A DNA stretch of 64,000 bases from Sisyra terminalis (lineage: Eukaryota > Arthropoda > Insecta > Neuroptera > Sisyridae): positions 4,030,001 through 4,094,000 of the forward strand of contig OY292274.1 in NCBI GenBank assembly GCA_958496175.1. The letters are read 5' to 3'. Below are positions 13,362 through 25,199 of the stretch, piece after piece. Within the stretch, counting starts at the first letter, position 1, and every line of letters starts with the position of its first letter. The position numbers and the translations under genes were made by a program. A model generated the notes under the pieces. That model saw only the letters and a list, made by a program, of their open reading frames with translations, was not told the DNA's origin and ran no database searches.

Positions 13362-13600
13362 CTAGCTGATGCCCGCAACTTCATCTGCGTGACATCTATG
13401 ATGGCATTATTTTCATTTGAAATTAGCATATATGAGGTTTATTATTAATATTTTAACGCCCTTAAACAGGCACACTTAATCAAATGTTGATATTTAAAAA
13501 AAAACACAGTAAACATTCTATTAATTTTTAGAAAATATCCATTGAGACTCAGCACGATTATTTAAATTGATATTTGTCCTACTTTATAAGTAGGATGCAT
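13362..13600 (-). mobile_element. Helitron-like family A, 3'-end fragment
   Basis: Minus strand GTTGCGGGCATCAGCTAG ends at 13362 before T. It is preceded by the ACGCAG-type stem shared with 40945, 45186 and 48813. The 5' end was not found. The boundary at about 13600 is where a TA tract starts. Confidence 0.65.
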
Positions 13601-13603
13601 GCT

Positions 13604-13639
<36 letters not shown>

Positions 13640-13647
<8 letters not shown>

Positions 13648-14818
13648 TGTGGACTTTTATGTAATTTGCACCAGTTCAGCAATTTGCTGCTATATCATGG
13701 TGGTGAAAACAGGCAATCGATCTTTAGCGGCGTTTAAGTAGCCGGAGGAGTCGAACTTCATTCCTCTGTCTTTTTTTTTATTGTTGATTGTTCTTGACCT
13801 GTGGTCAAGCAACTGCAATTTCTTGGAGCTCTTGAGGAAGTTTCCGCTTCAACCGTCTTTGTTTTATAGTTTCCCCCAAGCCTAGTTCTACTGCACTAGG
13901 ACAATTTTCCAGGCCGTTAAGGAAATTCCGTGTGAGTTGGATTAGAAAGTCTTTCATGTATGAGACGTTCATTTCGAGATGAATTTGGGTGTTTCTCACA
14001 TACCATGGAGCTTTAGTGATGATCCTCAAGACTATTTTGGAACACCTGTAGCTCATTATGATTTTTCTTTGGGGATGGAAGCCAGACTGCGCAAGAGTAT
14101 GTGAGAAGTGGTCTAAAGACTGATTTGTATATCATCAATGAACATTCCATACTTAGACGAGACCTTCTGTTGATAAGTGGGTATAGTTGGATGAGTCGAG
14201 TGTTGGCTTCTCTGATTTTACTTGAGATGTGGCTTTAGCATGTTAATTTTGAGTCCAGAATTATGCTCAAATATTTAACAGGCGTTTTTTTCACTCTACG
14301 GAATTTCCATGTGATCCAGTCCGATAGGGTTCAGTTGGTTGAGGAAACGTCTTAGAGAGAAGATTTTGGCGATGCTTTTAGATCGGTTTATAAGAATTTT
14401 CCATCTACTGGATCAGGAAGATAGGTGATTGATAGACTGCTGGATTTTCTGAACGGCGCTTTGAAGACGGCGCTTTGAAGACGGCGCTTTGAAGACGGCG
14501 CTTTGTCCAGGTTGATGATGGCGATGTCATTGAGGCTATACAGTGGTCTAGTGATGGAAAGTCCGCAACGTAGAGATTGAAAAGGATTGGACCCAATACC
14601 AATCCCTGAGGTACTCTCGAACGGATAGGTTTTTCCTTTGATAGCTGGTTATCCATTTTGATTTGGAGGAAACGATTGCTCAAAAACGAAGAAATTATGT
14701 TATATAGATACTCAGGGATATGATAGTTCTGAAGCTTTGTGAGTAACCCTTGATGCCAAATTCGATCGTACGCTTGCGTCGCATCCAAGAACAAACCTAC
14801 TGAATATTTTTTTTTCAA
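13640..14818 (-). pseudogene. Jockey-like LINE reverse transcriptase, broken, with poly(A) end
   Basis: On the minus strand a frame from 14818 reads VGLFLDATQAYDRIWH (RT palm motif A region), then SFLSNRFLQIKM, then VPQGLVLGPILFNLYVADFP (motif B region). The YADD box that should follow is not intact: the best frame reads YSLND. Downstream the frame breaks at a 14-bp tandem repeat (14455-14502) and continues as scattered similarity to about 13800, including a 13805-14056 frame. A run of A on the minus strand at 13640-13649 looks like the retroposed 3' end. The endonuclease and ORF1 are absent, so this is a 5'-truncated dead copy. Confidence 0.75.
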
Positions 14819-15960
14819 AACCCCTTTCGATTATTTCTACAAGTCTTTTATTTAATTTTTTAATCATTTAAGATTATTTAATCATCTACAAATCAATCAG
14901 CTATACATGAATAAAAAATGTCATAAGATCGATGTGTAGGCCGTAAATTAAAATATGACTTAAGGTAGACAAATAGAAAAATATTTCAAAATTCCCCTTT
15001 TCTTAAATGGATATATTAACTTAAAATGGTTATTGAAACTGGGTCAAACATCCAAAAGCCTAGTTTTTTGTAAATTAGTTGGATTTCCAGACACTGCTAC
15101 AATTCTCGAATGAATGCTTTCCCAGAACCACAATCCTACTGGACACACCCATGAATTTGAAATTTTAACAATGTACGAAACCTTATTCCCAAAAACCACG
15201 ACCACATGCTCATATATGAATAATCATAACGTTAATCGTATTACATATTCAATCACTACATAACGATATATCTGTATTAATACTATTTGAATTTTTTATA
15301 ATGAAACTATATGGAATTGTCTCGAACGATTGACGTATGAATACCTATTCTATAATACTATTGATTGTATGAATTCTATACTAAATGAAAGATTTATGAA
15401 ATTTAAAATATTCCCACACATATTTGAAGTTTCGTATGTCGTTATAACTTGCCAGACTTAACGATTTCAAAATACCACCCGCTCTTCAAAATAACGTTCG
15501 TTCCCTGTTCGTAGGGACCACTAATTTTTGTGTACGAAATTGTCGGTAACTATTTTTTTTTGTTCACTGGAATTCAGAAATTGTTCGCAACAAAAAGGTT
15601 CATAATTTGAATTTGTACGAATATATGTAAAATAATTTAAGTGTGTGTTTTATTTCGTTCAAATTGTTTTTACCCTCAAATAATTCCAAACTTTCAAGTT
15701 AGATTATTTCAATAATATGTAAGTTACAATAATGATATTGGTCTTATTTTGTAGGGAAACTTAAGTACTTTTAAAATTAATAATAATATTGCATAGTTTT
15801 GGGAAAGGTTCTTTAACTAGACGCAAAAAACTTATTTTTTTGCTAAAAAAAGGATCGAATTTGAAGTTTAAGCCTTCATTTCTCGATTTTAAGTAATTAT
15901 TTTATGCAGTTTATGTGTATTTTAAGAAAACTATACTAATAATAATTCATAAGAACCTAC

Positions 15961-16130
15961 TGGTAGCCGAGTGGTCTAGGTGACTACTCCAAAACTAGTA
16001 GGTAGTGGGTTCGATCCTTGTATCGCCCAAATTTTCGATATTTCTCGATTACGGATTTTTATTAACCCTGGAGTCGCTAAAGGACTTTAGTAGTTATAAA
16101 AGCGACGGCGGTAAATAACAATTCAAAAAA
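15961..16130 (+). mobile_element. tRNA-derived SINE
   Basis: A tRNA-like head at 15963-16028 contains a pol III A box TAGCCGAGTGG and B box GGTTCGATCC, resembling a class II (Ser/Leu-like) tRNA with a degenerate acceptor stem. It is followed by an unrelated tail and A-rich AATTCAAAAAAAATAATTC. The tail phrase ATTAAC-CTGGAGTCGCTAAA recurs near 20985, so this is a repeat family and not a functional tRNA. Confidence 0.65.
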
Positions 16131-16859
16131 AATAATTCAAAAGATTGTTTAAAAATATCGTTAGCGTTTATAATTTTAGAGATAACCGCTTTTAATCCTA
16201 ATACGAGAGGAAAAATTTAGTAATAGGTAAAATGACCGATATTTTTGAATTGGAAGGGGGGTGCCCCCTTTTTTAAGGTTTTTTGTCGATAAATTTCCAT
16301 CCAGAATACGATATTAAAATATCGCTAGTCCGTGACCTAACACACTGTATGCTAATGTGCGCAGGAGCTAATGTACTGCGTGCTTTTTATTGCTTACCTA
16401 TACAAGTAAAACAAGTAATACAAGTTATACAAGTAAAAGTGTTATTTTCATTTAGTCAATATATCGGTGAATTTACACATTTCTAAAATGGGAATATTTT
16501 TAATAGGAAACGTAAAACATCAAAACAATGGTTTCATAGTTCCCTCAAATGTACCAGTACTAACAATTTTCTTCGATAATATTTGTGAAGTGAATTTAAG
16601 TGTTAATGAAAGCGCAAATCTATTCACATATGTATTATTTATTGGAAAAAAGCGCGTATACCAATTGAATATTTACTTAGGTATGATAAGAAACGATCAA
16701 CCGTATTCCAAATTTAAAGAGAATTACAAAAAAATGCAAACAAAATTCTACTACAAGAAAATCTCTCTTCTTATTTTGAAATAATAGATTTTCAATATGG
16801 ATACATAATTTGATACTGTATAGAGCCTTCATATCATTCTTGGTTTTAGATTCCATGTT

Positions 16860-17990
16860 TTACCAAAGGCTCACCAGCACAACCCGACTAGAAAAATCTC
16901 ATAAAGACTTGTTGGGATTCGATTGGGTTCCCAATTGGGAACCCAACATTGAGATGTAACGCAAAACTGAAAAGGATCCCAATAGGACTAGCCCTATAGG
17001 GTTCCAACAGGGTAAACCCAATAATACCCCAATTGTAGGTATACCTCACAGGATTCTATTTTCTCACAGTGTCTATTTTCATCAGTCCGTTTAGGTAACT
17101 TTTCAGTACCACTAGAACTAGATGAGTCTCGAACATCATTAGCAGTTTGATTATCTTCATCTTATAACTGAAATGTTTCCCGATACCGTCTAGTTCTCAA
17201 ACGTCCTAGCTCACGTCTAACGTATTCACGGTCACCAATAGACGTTTTGTATACACACTATTTACACAATTATAAAAATTAAATGAAAAATTACCAATAA
17301 CTTATAATAATTAAAAATAATAATACTTGTGGTTTAACAGAATATTTAATTAATATTATAAATGATAATATTAATTTATAAAGCAGCAAGAAAAATTTTA
17401 AATGAAGGATTTGACCACTTTTACTACATGGTTTAACATAAATTTTAGGCTATAGTCATTTCAGAGAAACAAAGAGGGAAAAAAGAGCGAGAAACCCTAT
17501 TTAAAATAAAACATTGAGAGATCACTCAATGCTTTTATATCTGTTAGTTTATCTATATATTAATATAATGTAGATATACAATTTGAATATTTTTCAATTT
17601 TTGTCAACGGTTTTTTTAAACATAGTATTAAAATAATTGTAACGATATAAAAGTGATATTTATGAAAACTAAATAAAAAACAAAAATATAAAAAAAATAT
17701 TAATTCGTTAAAAAAAAATTGTGTTGATACTTTAATTTTTATAGAATATGCCGATGAGTTTCCAATCATATCCCTATTGGGTCAACCCAAGAGCGAGATA
17801 TTAATTTTAACGTTGATCTTGCCCAACAAGTTCCCAATTGTATCCCAATTGGGTAAGCCCAACCAAAATTTTTTCATCTTCCTAGTGGGCTTACCCGACA
17901 GGTACCCGATTATATCCCAATAGGAATAACCCAATAGGGCTTGCCTCATCAATGCCCAGTTGGGTCCCTACATAACATGGGGACAAATTC
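16860..17990. repeat. Region of repeated CCCAATTGGG-type palindromes
   Basis: Two clusters (16900-17045 and 17765-17965) carry many copies of CCCAATtGGG, gGGTaaACCC and similar. They include a perfect 24-bp palindrome at 16923-16946. The clusters flank about 700 bp of plain AT-rich sequence, as terminal regions of a DNA element would, but I could not set exact ends. Confidence 0.4.
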
Positions 17991-18001
17991 TAATCGGGAT
18001 G

Positions 18002-18042
18002 TTCATGCAAATATGCATGAATGACAAGGCAACAATGCCTTG
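18002..18042. repeat. Two adjacent short hairpins
   Basis: TTCATGCA-aata-TGCATGAA (18002-18021) is followed directly by CAAGGCA-acaa-TGCCTTG (18025-18042). Both stems are perfect. They lie at the right edge of the CCCAATTGGG region and may mark an element end. Confidence 0.5.
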
Positions 18043-18568
18043 TTGGTAATTTTTTCCATATGCATATTCCAGGTAAGGGATTCCCAAGGTGATTCCCAGA
18101 TACCACTTTACCTCCTTTCGTATCAGTAGTGTTTTGCCGAAAAGTTTTGGTCATACTTCTCCTTCAATAATATTTTTCATTGACTTGTTTTTTATTGTTT
18201 TCATCGCAGTGCTTAAATACTTGCCTTGTATGATAATGACAATGTCATTAGTTTACTACAAAAGCGGGCTAGATGGAGAACACCAGTAGAGTATGTCGGA
18301 ATCGAATTAGGTAGGGGCCATTTAGGTATTGGTTTTCAATAGTTTTTCAACAAATAAAATAGGTTGTTTTGTCCTACTTTCAGTATAAAATGATTTTTTA
18401 CAATGTGAACTGAACCAAATACTATGGAAAATAAACGTAAAAAATGCATTTATTAACCCGATTACCATACAAATTGCACAGGAAAATTTTCATCAAATCA
18501 ATGGAAGTGTGAACGATGAATTTGCATGGCATCAATGGAACAAATAATTCACTAATAATTAAACTTAC

Positions 18569-18880
18569 CAAATGCGATTCTCTTGTTGTAAACGTTATGG
18601 GATCCCCTGGCTCGATTTCTTGACATTTGAAGTCCAGCTTACCAGCGACGGCTATTAGTTTGCTTCCTGTTTTTCCCAAATCGATCAAATTAAGCCTTAG
18701 GGTATCGGCTACAAATTCCACTTTCCGCAAACATCCCACGAAATTTTTGTTGACCCTTGAGCCGGGAAGTGCTCTCGTATTGATACTTCCGCCTACATAT
18801 ACGCGACTTGAAGACAACATTGTAAACTTGCCGGCGATGTGTGAGTGGTCAGCGTAAATACCATCCACAACTGCAGAAAG
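18569..18880 (-). CDS. Nrx-1: Neurexin-1 exon, second half of LNS2 domain and linker to LNS3
   Basis: This internal exon of 312 nt encodes 104 codons in phase 0. It lies between a pyrimidine-rich acceptor ending TTTCCAG and a GTAAGT donor. The peptide starts LSAVVDGIYADHSHIAGK. Residues 26-50 (RVYVGG...FVGC) are the strands that close a laminin-G domain. Cys50 and Cys86 match the disulfide pair at the C-terminal end of neurexin LNS2. Residues 91-104 (PGDPITFTTRESHL) match the linker into LNS3. The frame continues past the donor into intron, so a longer open frame to 18422 is only read-through. No LNS3 exon was found between 1 and 18568. Neurexin identity is strong. An unrelated laminin-G protein is unlikely because the conserved block after the second cysteine also matches. 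Confidence 0.95.
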
Positions 18881-19559
18881 CTGGAAAGATAAAGAAAAGA
18901 AAAGTTTAAGAAAAAGATTGTTATTGAAAATGTTACATAAAATATAATATTAATATTTGTAATAAAATGTGTGAGCTGCGCTAGCTGTTGTTCATATATT
19001 TTTAGTTTTCCAGATCATAAGTCTGGAAAATCAACTCTTTGACATTTCCAATTTCCTTGAAAATGTTTGTTGAGAACATTTGTATGGATCGTGCAACTTA
19101 AACACGCTATACTAATACTTCATACTTTACATTTAAGTTGGTTAACAAGTTTATGTATTTAAATATAAGCTAAATAAAAACGCAATTGCCTTTCAAAGTA
19201 TAACTAAAAAGTAAAAAAATCTTCCAAACTAATTTTTTAAATCAAATAAAAAACCAATAAAAATTTCCGGGAGACGATTTACAATGTAAGCCCACATAAA
19301 TGAGATAAATGTTAATAACTGAATACAAAACGAAACTATATAACTACGCAATTTTTCATTGGTATGTAAAAGATTCAAAAGTTAACTCGTTTTTAATACA
19401 TTTTCTTTTAACATTTGAAATACTTAAAAAAACATAAATTTTCTATAAATTATAACTATATTCTCTCATTAAAAATTCATACCCATTAAATTGCGTATTT
19501 CAAAATATATAACCAAAATAATGATACATCGTTAAAGGTATTTTTTAAATTCGTTTAAG

Positions 19560-19578
19560 TTTTTTTTTTTTTTTTTTT
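19560..19578. repeat. Poly(T) tract of 19
   Basis: An uninterrupted run of T. It could be the tail of a minus-strand retroposon, but no body is recognisable beside it. Confidence 0.85.
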
Positions 19579-19660
19579 GGTGAATTTTCTTTGTTATTTG
19601 TTTTCAAAAGAATTCATGAAAAAACAACTAATCGATTATGTTATGGATGTATCCACCTAT

Positions 19661-20830
19661 CCTTACAAATATTATTATAAACGCGAAAGTTTGTAAAAAT
19701 GGATTGATGTATGGAGCTTTGGTACTCTTTCACGCAAAAACTACTGGAAAGATTTTAATGAAACTTTACAATAATATAGCTTACACATCAGAATAACCTA
19801 TAGGCTATACTTAATGAAGATATTGTGTGAATTGTCCAAAATATAACGATAAGTGTCAAGCAAGTCCGAAAAAATTCTGCCATCTGCCAGTTATTCTAGC
19901 GTGCGCTGCAAAAACCATTAGAGTTAAAACAAAAGATATACAATAATGTTAATAGCGCCATCGTTTACATATCCGTCGCTATAATGCTGTAATTAAGAGC
20001 CATACAAGGGCGGATTCAGAATTTTTCTCTGGAAGGGGGCCCAATATCATCTTTCATTAGCAAATGCGTGAAAGGGATCACGAAAAAAATTCGCAATTCC
20101 AGCCAGAAATAGACAAGAATTTCACTAATGTTCTTTCTGTTATTTTATTCATAAATTTTCACAACTTTAATAATTTGTTTTGCTTCTAAGTATGTACTGT
20201 TATGGAATCTTCACAGTACACAAAATTTCCCTGGAGGGGGGCACTTCCCCCCGTGCTCCCCCCTTAAATTCGCCCTTGGAGCCATGGGTTCAAATCTCAC
20301 AAAAATCTTCTTCTTTTATTATTAAATAGTTGTAAATAGACCTAGAGGGTTGCCTAATAAGGAAATATTAACGAAAAAATGTTTTTTTCTGTTAATTCCT
20401 AGCCTAAAAGAGTGAAAAGGGGTGACTAAGTTTGTATGACTATGAGGTAATGTAAATTGTAGAGTTAATCAACAATCGAAGTTTTAAATTTAATTATCAA
20501 AGTGCTGTTAAAAATGGCGAAACATTAATACCGTTTAATTTAAAACAAAGTTCATCTATATTTATAAATAAAATAAAAGTATCTGTTTTTTTATAAATCA
20601 TTTTAAACAACGTCATTTCATTAAATTAGTATGAAAGTTTAATATGTAGTACTTATACCAAATAGGCGATTTTTAATTTTTGTTCATTTTTCAACAATCA
20701 AACTTTTCAAAAACTATTTTTTTTTTTGAACCAATGTTTGTGACCTGAAGCAATTATATACCTTGTTGAAATGCATTAAGTTAATTAAAATATAAATTTA
20801 AAATAAATAAAATAGATTTAAAATAAAACG
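19661..20830 (+). mobile_element. Helitron-like remnant, family A/D type
   Basis: The start TACAAATATTATTATAAACG and CACGCAAAAACTACTGGAAAG are the usual 5' region of insect Helitron-type repeats. The interior (20340-20780) matches family A copies, including a tRNA-like B box GGGTTCAAATCTCAC. It is interrupted by the hAT MITE at 20005-20278 and ends at the foldback starting about 20826. The CTAG end was not found. Confidence 0.6.
20005..20278. mobile_element. hAT-type MITE, 274 bp
   Basis: The terminal sequences CAAGGGCGGATTcagaa and ttaaATTCGCCCTTG are inverted. The element is flanked by GAGCCATA (19997-20004) and GAGCCATG (20279-20286), an 8-bp target duplication with one change, as expected for hAT elements. 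It is non-coding, with a G-rich tract near the right end. A truncated relative lies at 42954-43047. Confidence 0.82.
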
Positions 20831-21899
20831 AGTTTTTAGAGTTGGTCCATAAAGTATTGTACCAAATAATTTCTTTTCTAACTTAATTCGAAGGATAGTT
20901 ATGCCAATTTTTTTTTATGACTGGCCGAGTGATGTAAGTTACCATAAGTTTTTAATATTTTATGATTTACGAATTCTTATTAACTCTAGAGTCGCTTAAA
21001 AACCGTGGTAGTTATGCAGGTATTCTTACAGATATTGACGAAATAAAACGAATATAAAGAATAACATTTTTTTATATCTCGCTTAGTTTACGAAATATCG
21101 ATACTAAAAAATTGAAAAATTATTTATTTTATGCTTTTTACGACGATTTCCTAAGGATTTTCAAGAAAAAAAGGTAAATGCTTACAACCGTAGCTTAACC
21201 ATTTTTTTTTTGTCCTAAAAGTATTACAATCAAGGGATCCACTAGCGAAGCCTCGTTAAGGGTTGGGAGGCACTACCCATATTTGGAAAAAAATAATTTT
21301 CATGTTTTTGTTTAATTTAATAAATATCTAAAGCTTCTTATTTGAGGGGGAGGAGACCTCGCCTCTGGGCCTCTTGTTAATAATATTTTTAGTAAAAAAA
21401 ATGGTTAAGCTTCGGTTGTAAGCATTTACCTTTTCTTACATGAAAATCCTTAAGAATCCCTTGAAAAAAAAAGCGGAAAATAATAATTTTTCAATTTTTT
21501 AGTATCGATATTTCGTAACATAAACGAGATTTGTAAAAAAATATTTTTTATTTTCGTTTTATTTTGTCAATATCTATAAAAATATGTCGTTAAAAATATA
21601 CAAAATTATACTAAAAAAAAAAGATATGATGGTTATTGAAAATGCACTTATTCTTGTTACATTTGAAAAAAAAATACATTTTCATTATAACTATTAAGAT
21701 TTTTAAGCGAATATAGAGTTTATAAGAATCCGTAAATCATGAAATATTAAAAAAATTTGGTCATTTAGACCATTCGGCCAGCCACTAGAAGATTTACATA
21801 CAATACTCTTTAAAAAAATGTTACAATTATCCTTCGGATTAGGTTAGAAAAGAACAATTTTTTTGGTACAATACTCTATGGACCAACTTCAAAAATTCG
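20826..21899. mobile_element. Foldback element with arms of about 400 bp
   Basis: The left end CGAGTTTTTAGAGTTGGTCC and the right end GGACCAACTTCAAAAATTCG are inverted. The arms share GTATTGTACC, CTAACTTAATTCGAAGG, GACTGGCCGA and GTAAATGCTTACAACCG. The centre (about 21230-21400) is a unique GC-richer spacer. I could not identify a target duplication. Confidence 0.7.
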
Positions 21900-22077
21900 T
21901 TTGTATGTCACTTGAAAAAAATACGGGTGTTTTAAAATTCAATGAAAGAGTAAATGTATTTACGAAAACCTTAAACCATTTTTCAAAATTAAAAAAAGTG
22001 GCATTTCTGGTACAAAATAAATGGTGGTGCTACCATAAGCAATTATCTTATTTTCATGAAAAATCCGTCGAAAAATG

Positions 22078-22830
22078 TAAAATCCAAGTTATAAGCTTGG
22101 ATTAGGAACATCGAAATTTTCAGAACTGAAGAGAACTATTTCGAATGATTTCGACATTATTCCTGTACGTATTGTTCACTCGAATGCAATTTGTACGTAA
22201 ACTTTGACATATGCCAGAAATGAAGAAGCGACGGTTATTTTCAAATATGTATTTATATTGTAATATGTAAAACTAAATTTTCGACTCAAGTTCATTTTAG
22301 CACACTCAAAATCTGGCAACGTTGCATTTTCGAATTTGTTTTTAATTTAATTCGCGATATTTTTGTTAATTCAATTCTAATATGGTATAATTCTCTCTTT
22401 TGTAACAAAATTTTTATTATGGATCGATTTAATCGTGAATTAAATTAAAAACAAAGTCGAAAATGCAACGTTGCCAGATTGTGGGTGTCCTAAAATGGAC
22501 TTGAACCAAATTTTCTAAATAAAGTTTATTTTTTTATGGGAAAAACATTTGTGAAAAACTGTAATGTATTATTCTTAATGAAAGGAAACTCCAAAACATT
22601 TGCGAAATTAAAAATATACTTAACTGTTTAATTGAACTGTTTAATTTTTATGTTCTGGTATAAATATTTGATAGTACATATTTGAAAATAACCGTTGCTT
22701 CTTCATTTCTGGCTTATGTCAAAGTTTACGTACAAATTGCATTCGAGTGAACAATACGTACAGGAAAAATTACGAAACCATTCGAAACAGTTCTCAAATT
22801 TCGACGTTCCTGATCCAAGCTTATATCAAA
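22078..22830. mobile_element. Foldback element with arms of about 350 bp
   Basis: ATAAGCTTGGATTAGGAAC at the left and CCTGATCCAAGCTTATA at the right are inverted. The arms share ATTGTTCACTCGAATGCAAT, GAAATGAAGAAGC and CTGGCAACGTTGCATTTTCG. The inner part (22312-22485) is related to the hairpin at 36680-36850, so part of this structure is a smaller element family. Confidence 0.7.
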
Positions 22831-22963
22831 TTCATTTTTTGTAATTGATTTTTAAGTATTGATATGTTGTAAGCTAAGCGACTAACTTCTTCATTTTATT
22901 TTGTCAATATCTACAAGAATCCGTCGTTAAATCGTGGCGCTATAAGAATCGTAGTTTTACCGT

Positions 22964-23263
22964 GGGAACGCCCTCTCTATGTTTTCTGTTAGGTTCTTCT
23001 AAAGATTTTCGATCACCCAGTTGTGATTGACTAGTGGTGGGAGCGCCCTCTCTATTTAATCTTTAAGGTTCTTTCACTGATTTTCCATAGTTTAGCTATG
23101 ATTGGCTATTGGTGGGAACGCTTTCTCTTTGTTTTCTGCTTAGTTCTTCCACTGATTTTTAATCATCCAGCGGTATTTGGCTATTGATGGAAACGTCCTC
23201 TCTACGTTTTTTTCGAGGATCTTCTGATTTTTGAAGATCCAGCTGTGATTGGATGTTGATAGT
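22964..23263 (+). repeat. Tandem repeat, about 75-bp unit, four copies
   Basis: Units begin GGGAACGCCCTCTCT or variants at 22964, 23039, 23115 and 23189. Each contains a TCTTC(C/T)-ACTGATTTT-like block and a GTGATTGGCTATTGGTGG-like block. The last unit decays at about 23263. Copies are clearly diverged from one another, so this is an old minisatellite. Confidence 0.8.
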
Positions 23264-25199
23264 ACACCGCATCTATTTTTTGGACTGATTCAAAGATGCT
23301 ATCACTTGGAACCTCTAATGTTATTTTGAAAGTAATTGATTCCGTAAATTCTTTGAATTTAACGAAGAATTTACGATTTATTAGATACGCCTCGATAATC
23401 TTGGTGATTGAAGTGGGTACCGCTTTAAATTTTGAGTTTGAGTCTCTGGTACCATACTTTGTCGAAGGTTTGACTTATATGGAAGATGACAGAGTACTAT
23501 TTTTTTTATACAAGGAGTATATTATAGTTGCGGTCTTAGAACATTCAAAAATGCTAAACTTACAATTTCAAACGTTCTAAGTAGCAAATTCAAACACATT
23601 GCTTTGTCAAGAGGATTTCTTGAGTTTTCCAATTTTTTTGCAAAGTTTTCTTTTCTCAGCAAACATCTTAGCTTCTAATGAGTAGTCTCGACCTTTGGTA
23701 ACTGGAGTTATCATTCAAATTAATTCTGAGAATTTATTTTCTGTTTGACAAATAATATTCTTTCCTCAAATGAGATAAGAATGACCTATATAGATGTTAA
23801 GATATGAATTAAAGCATCTTTGCAGCTCAATTCATCCCATGCTTGTACCTACTCCTAAAGTCTTTAGTGAGCTTTTATTGTATCTTATTAAAAGTATTTA
23901 TCTTTATTGAAAACTACTTATCAAGAGCAAAACTACTTATTCTCTGATATAAGGTTTTTTTTTGATGATTGGAATGAAAGATTAAAATTATTTCTGATTT
24001 TGCCGGTTTTGTTGGCAATTAGTTTTAATAAGTCTACAAAAGTTTGACTGACGAGAACTTAAAAACGTATTTCAACGTTGAAGCCTTATTAAAAAGAGAT
24101 TAGTGTAAAATATTTTCAACAAAAAAAAAATACAATTTCTTAGTGTACCAATTTTATAAATAAAGAAGTAATACGTTTTGATAAATAATGGGGTGTTTTA
24201 CACAAAAAATATATATACGAGTATTGTGATACATAAAAATTGCATTTGCATAAAATATGTTGCCAACGAAAACTAAAATTGAGAAAAACTAGCACTTTAC
24301 TTGTTGTCTAAAATATTTATTTACGTACACCTATGTAAAGTACAATCAACAGCTTTTTGCAGACATTGCTGTTGTTTTTATACAAAATTTATTGGTCAAT
24401 TATTGGTATTGATCACGTTACATATTTGCAATACCGATGTGTGTGATATTTTAACACTGATAGTTATTTTTCGCTATTTCATTGGATACAAACAAAGAAT
24501 AAATGGAAAGTTCTATACGTGAGAGTGGCTTTTATTGTAGGAAACATATACAGGATGACATAAAAGGTTTTTATTAAATATTTTTATGTTCGCTTCATAA
24601 AACACATGTCTAAATGAAATCTCAGCAAGGACAGAAGTAAGTCTACAAAATAATTGAAACTTATTGAAAAGTACACATCATTGCTGGTTTAGGTATTATT
24701 AATGTACGCGTCTCGCATTATATCACGTATCGTATAAATATGTATAAAACCACCACTCGTTTTTCCTGAATTTATCATTTTTTTTTAAAGTTATATAAAG
24801 CGAAATTCTTTCTCGTAAAAGCTTTTTTCTTTTTGTTACGCTTTTGTACTTTTCACGCACCTTCAACAAAAGAGGTCAGTCCATAAGACTGCTATTGACA
24901 ACTCAATGTGTTTGCCTAGTTATTTATTTTTGCCACATAAGAAATGTGTTACATATACGGAAAAAGAATTGATTTTTATTTGGTAGTCTCATGATTCTTT
25001 ACATAGCATAATGTATCTTTAATGATTATTAACCATCACTAAAATAAGGTTAATAGATATTTGTAAGCTAAGAAATATAGTAAAGCTCAAAGTATCGCCT
25101 AATAGTTTCAAAACGGTCAGCCTAATCATTCGTTCGAATTGGTAACTCAATTTTATTAATTTTTTCATCTTTTGTACGTGAAATATCCAGAAAAGCCGC

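Larger units (their letters stand above)
1..18568 (-). other. Nrx-1: Neurexin-1 intron downstream of LNS2, incomplete at left edge
   Basis: The GTAAGT donor at 18568 opens an intron for which no acceptor or LNS3 exon is visible, so at least 18.5 kb is intron. Content is Helitrons, TA-repeat hairpins, a solo LTR, a LINE fragment and a SINE. The stretches 840-1880, 2110-3280, 6020-6720, 10240-11780 and 14820-15950 hold nothing recognisable. Confidence 0.7.

Noticed and set aside
13254..13448. 64-codon plus-strand open frame with RERERS-like start
   Set aside because: Lies within the solo LTR and runs into a Helitron end; composition follows the LTR GAGA tract.
15963..16028. Functional tRNA gene
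   Set aside because: A and B boxes are present but the acceptor stem does not pair convincingly and the sequence runs on into a repeat tail, so it is a SINE.
16283..16784. Two overlapping plus-strand open frames of 67 and 105 codons
   Set aside because: No recognisable motif or family, AT-driven composition, and no splice or promoter context. The nearby ACAAGTAA tandem explains the VKQVIQVIQV run.
18627..18857. 76-codon plus-strand open frame
   Set aside because: Antisense to the neurexin exon, where minus-strand splice sites, frame and family match all agree.
22964..23263. CRISPR-like array
   Set aside because: Repeats are diverged, head-to-tail without spacers, and in an animal intron.
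23296..23580. 94-codon plus-strand open frame
   Set aside because: Begins at the end of the 75-bp minisatellite and resembles no family I know. Length is within chance for a 64-kb window.
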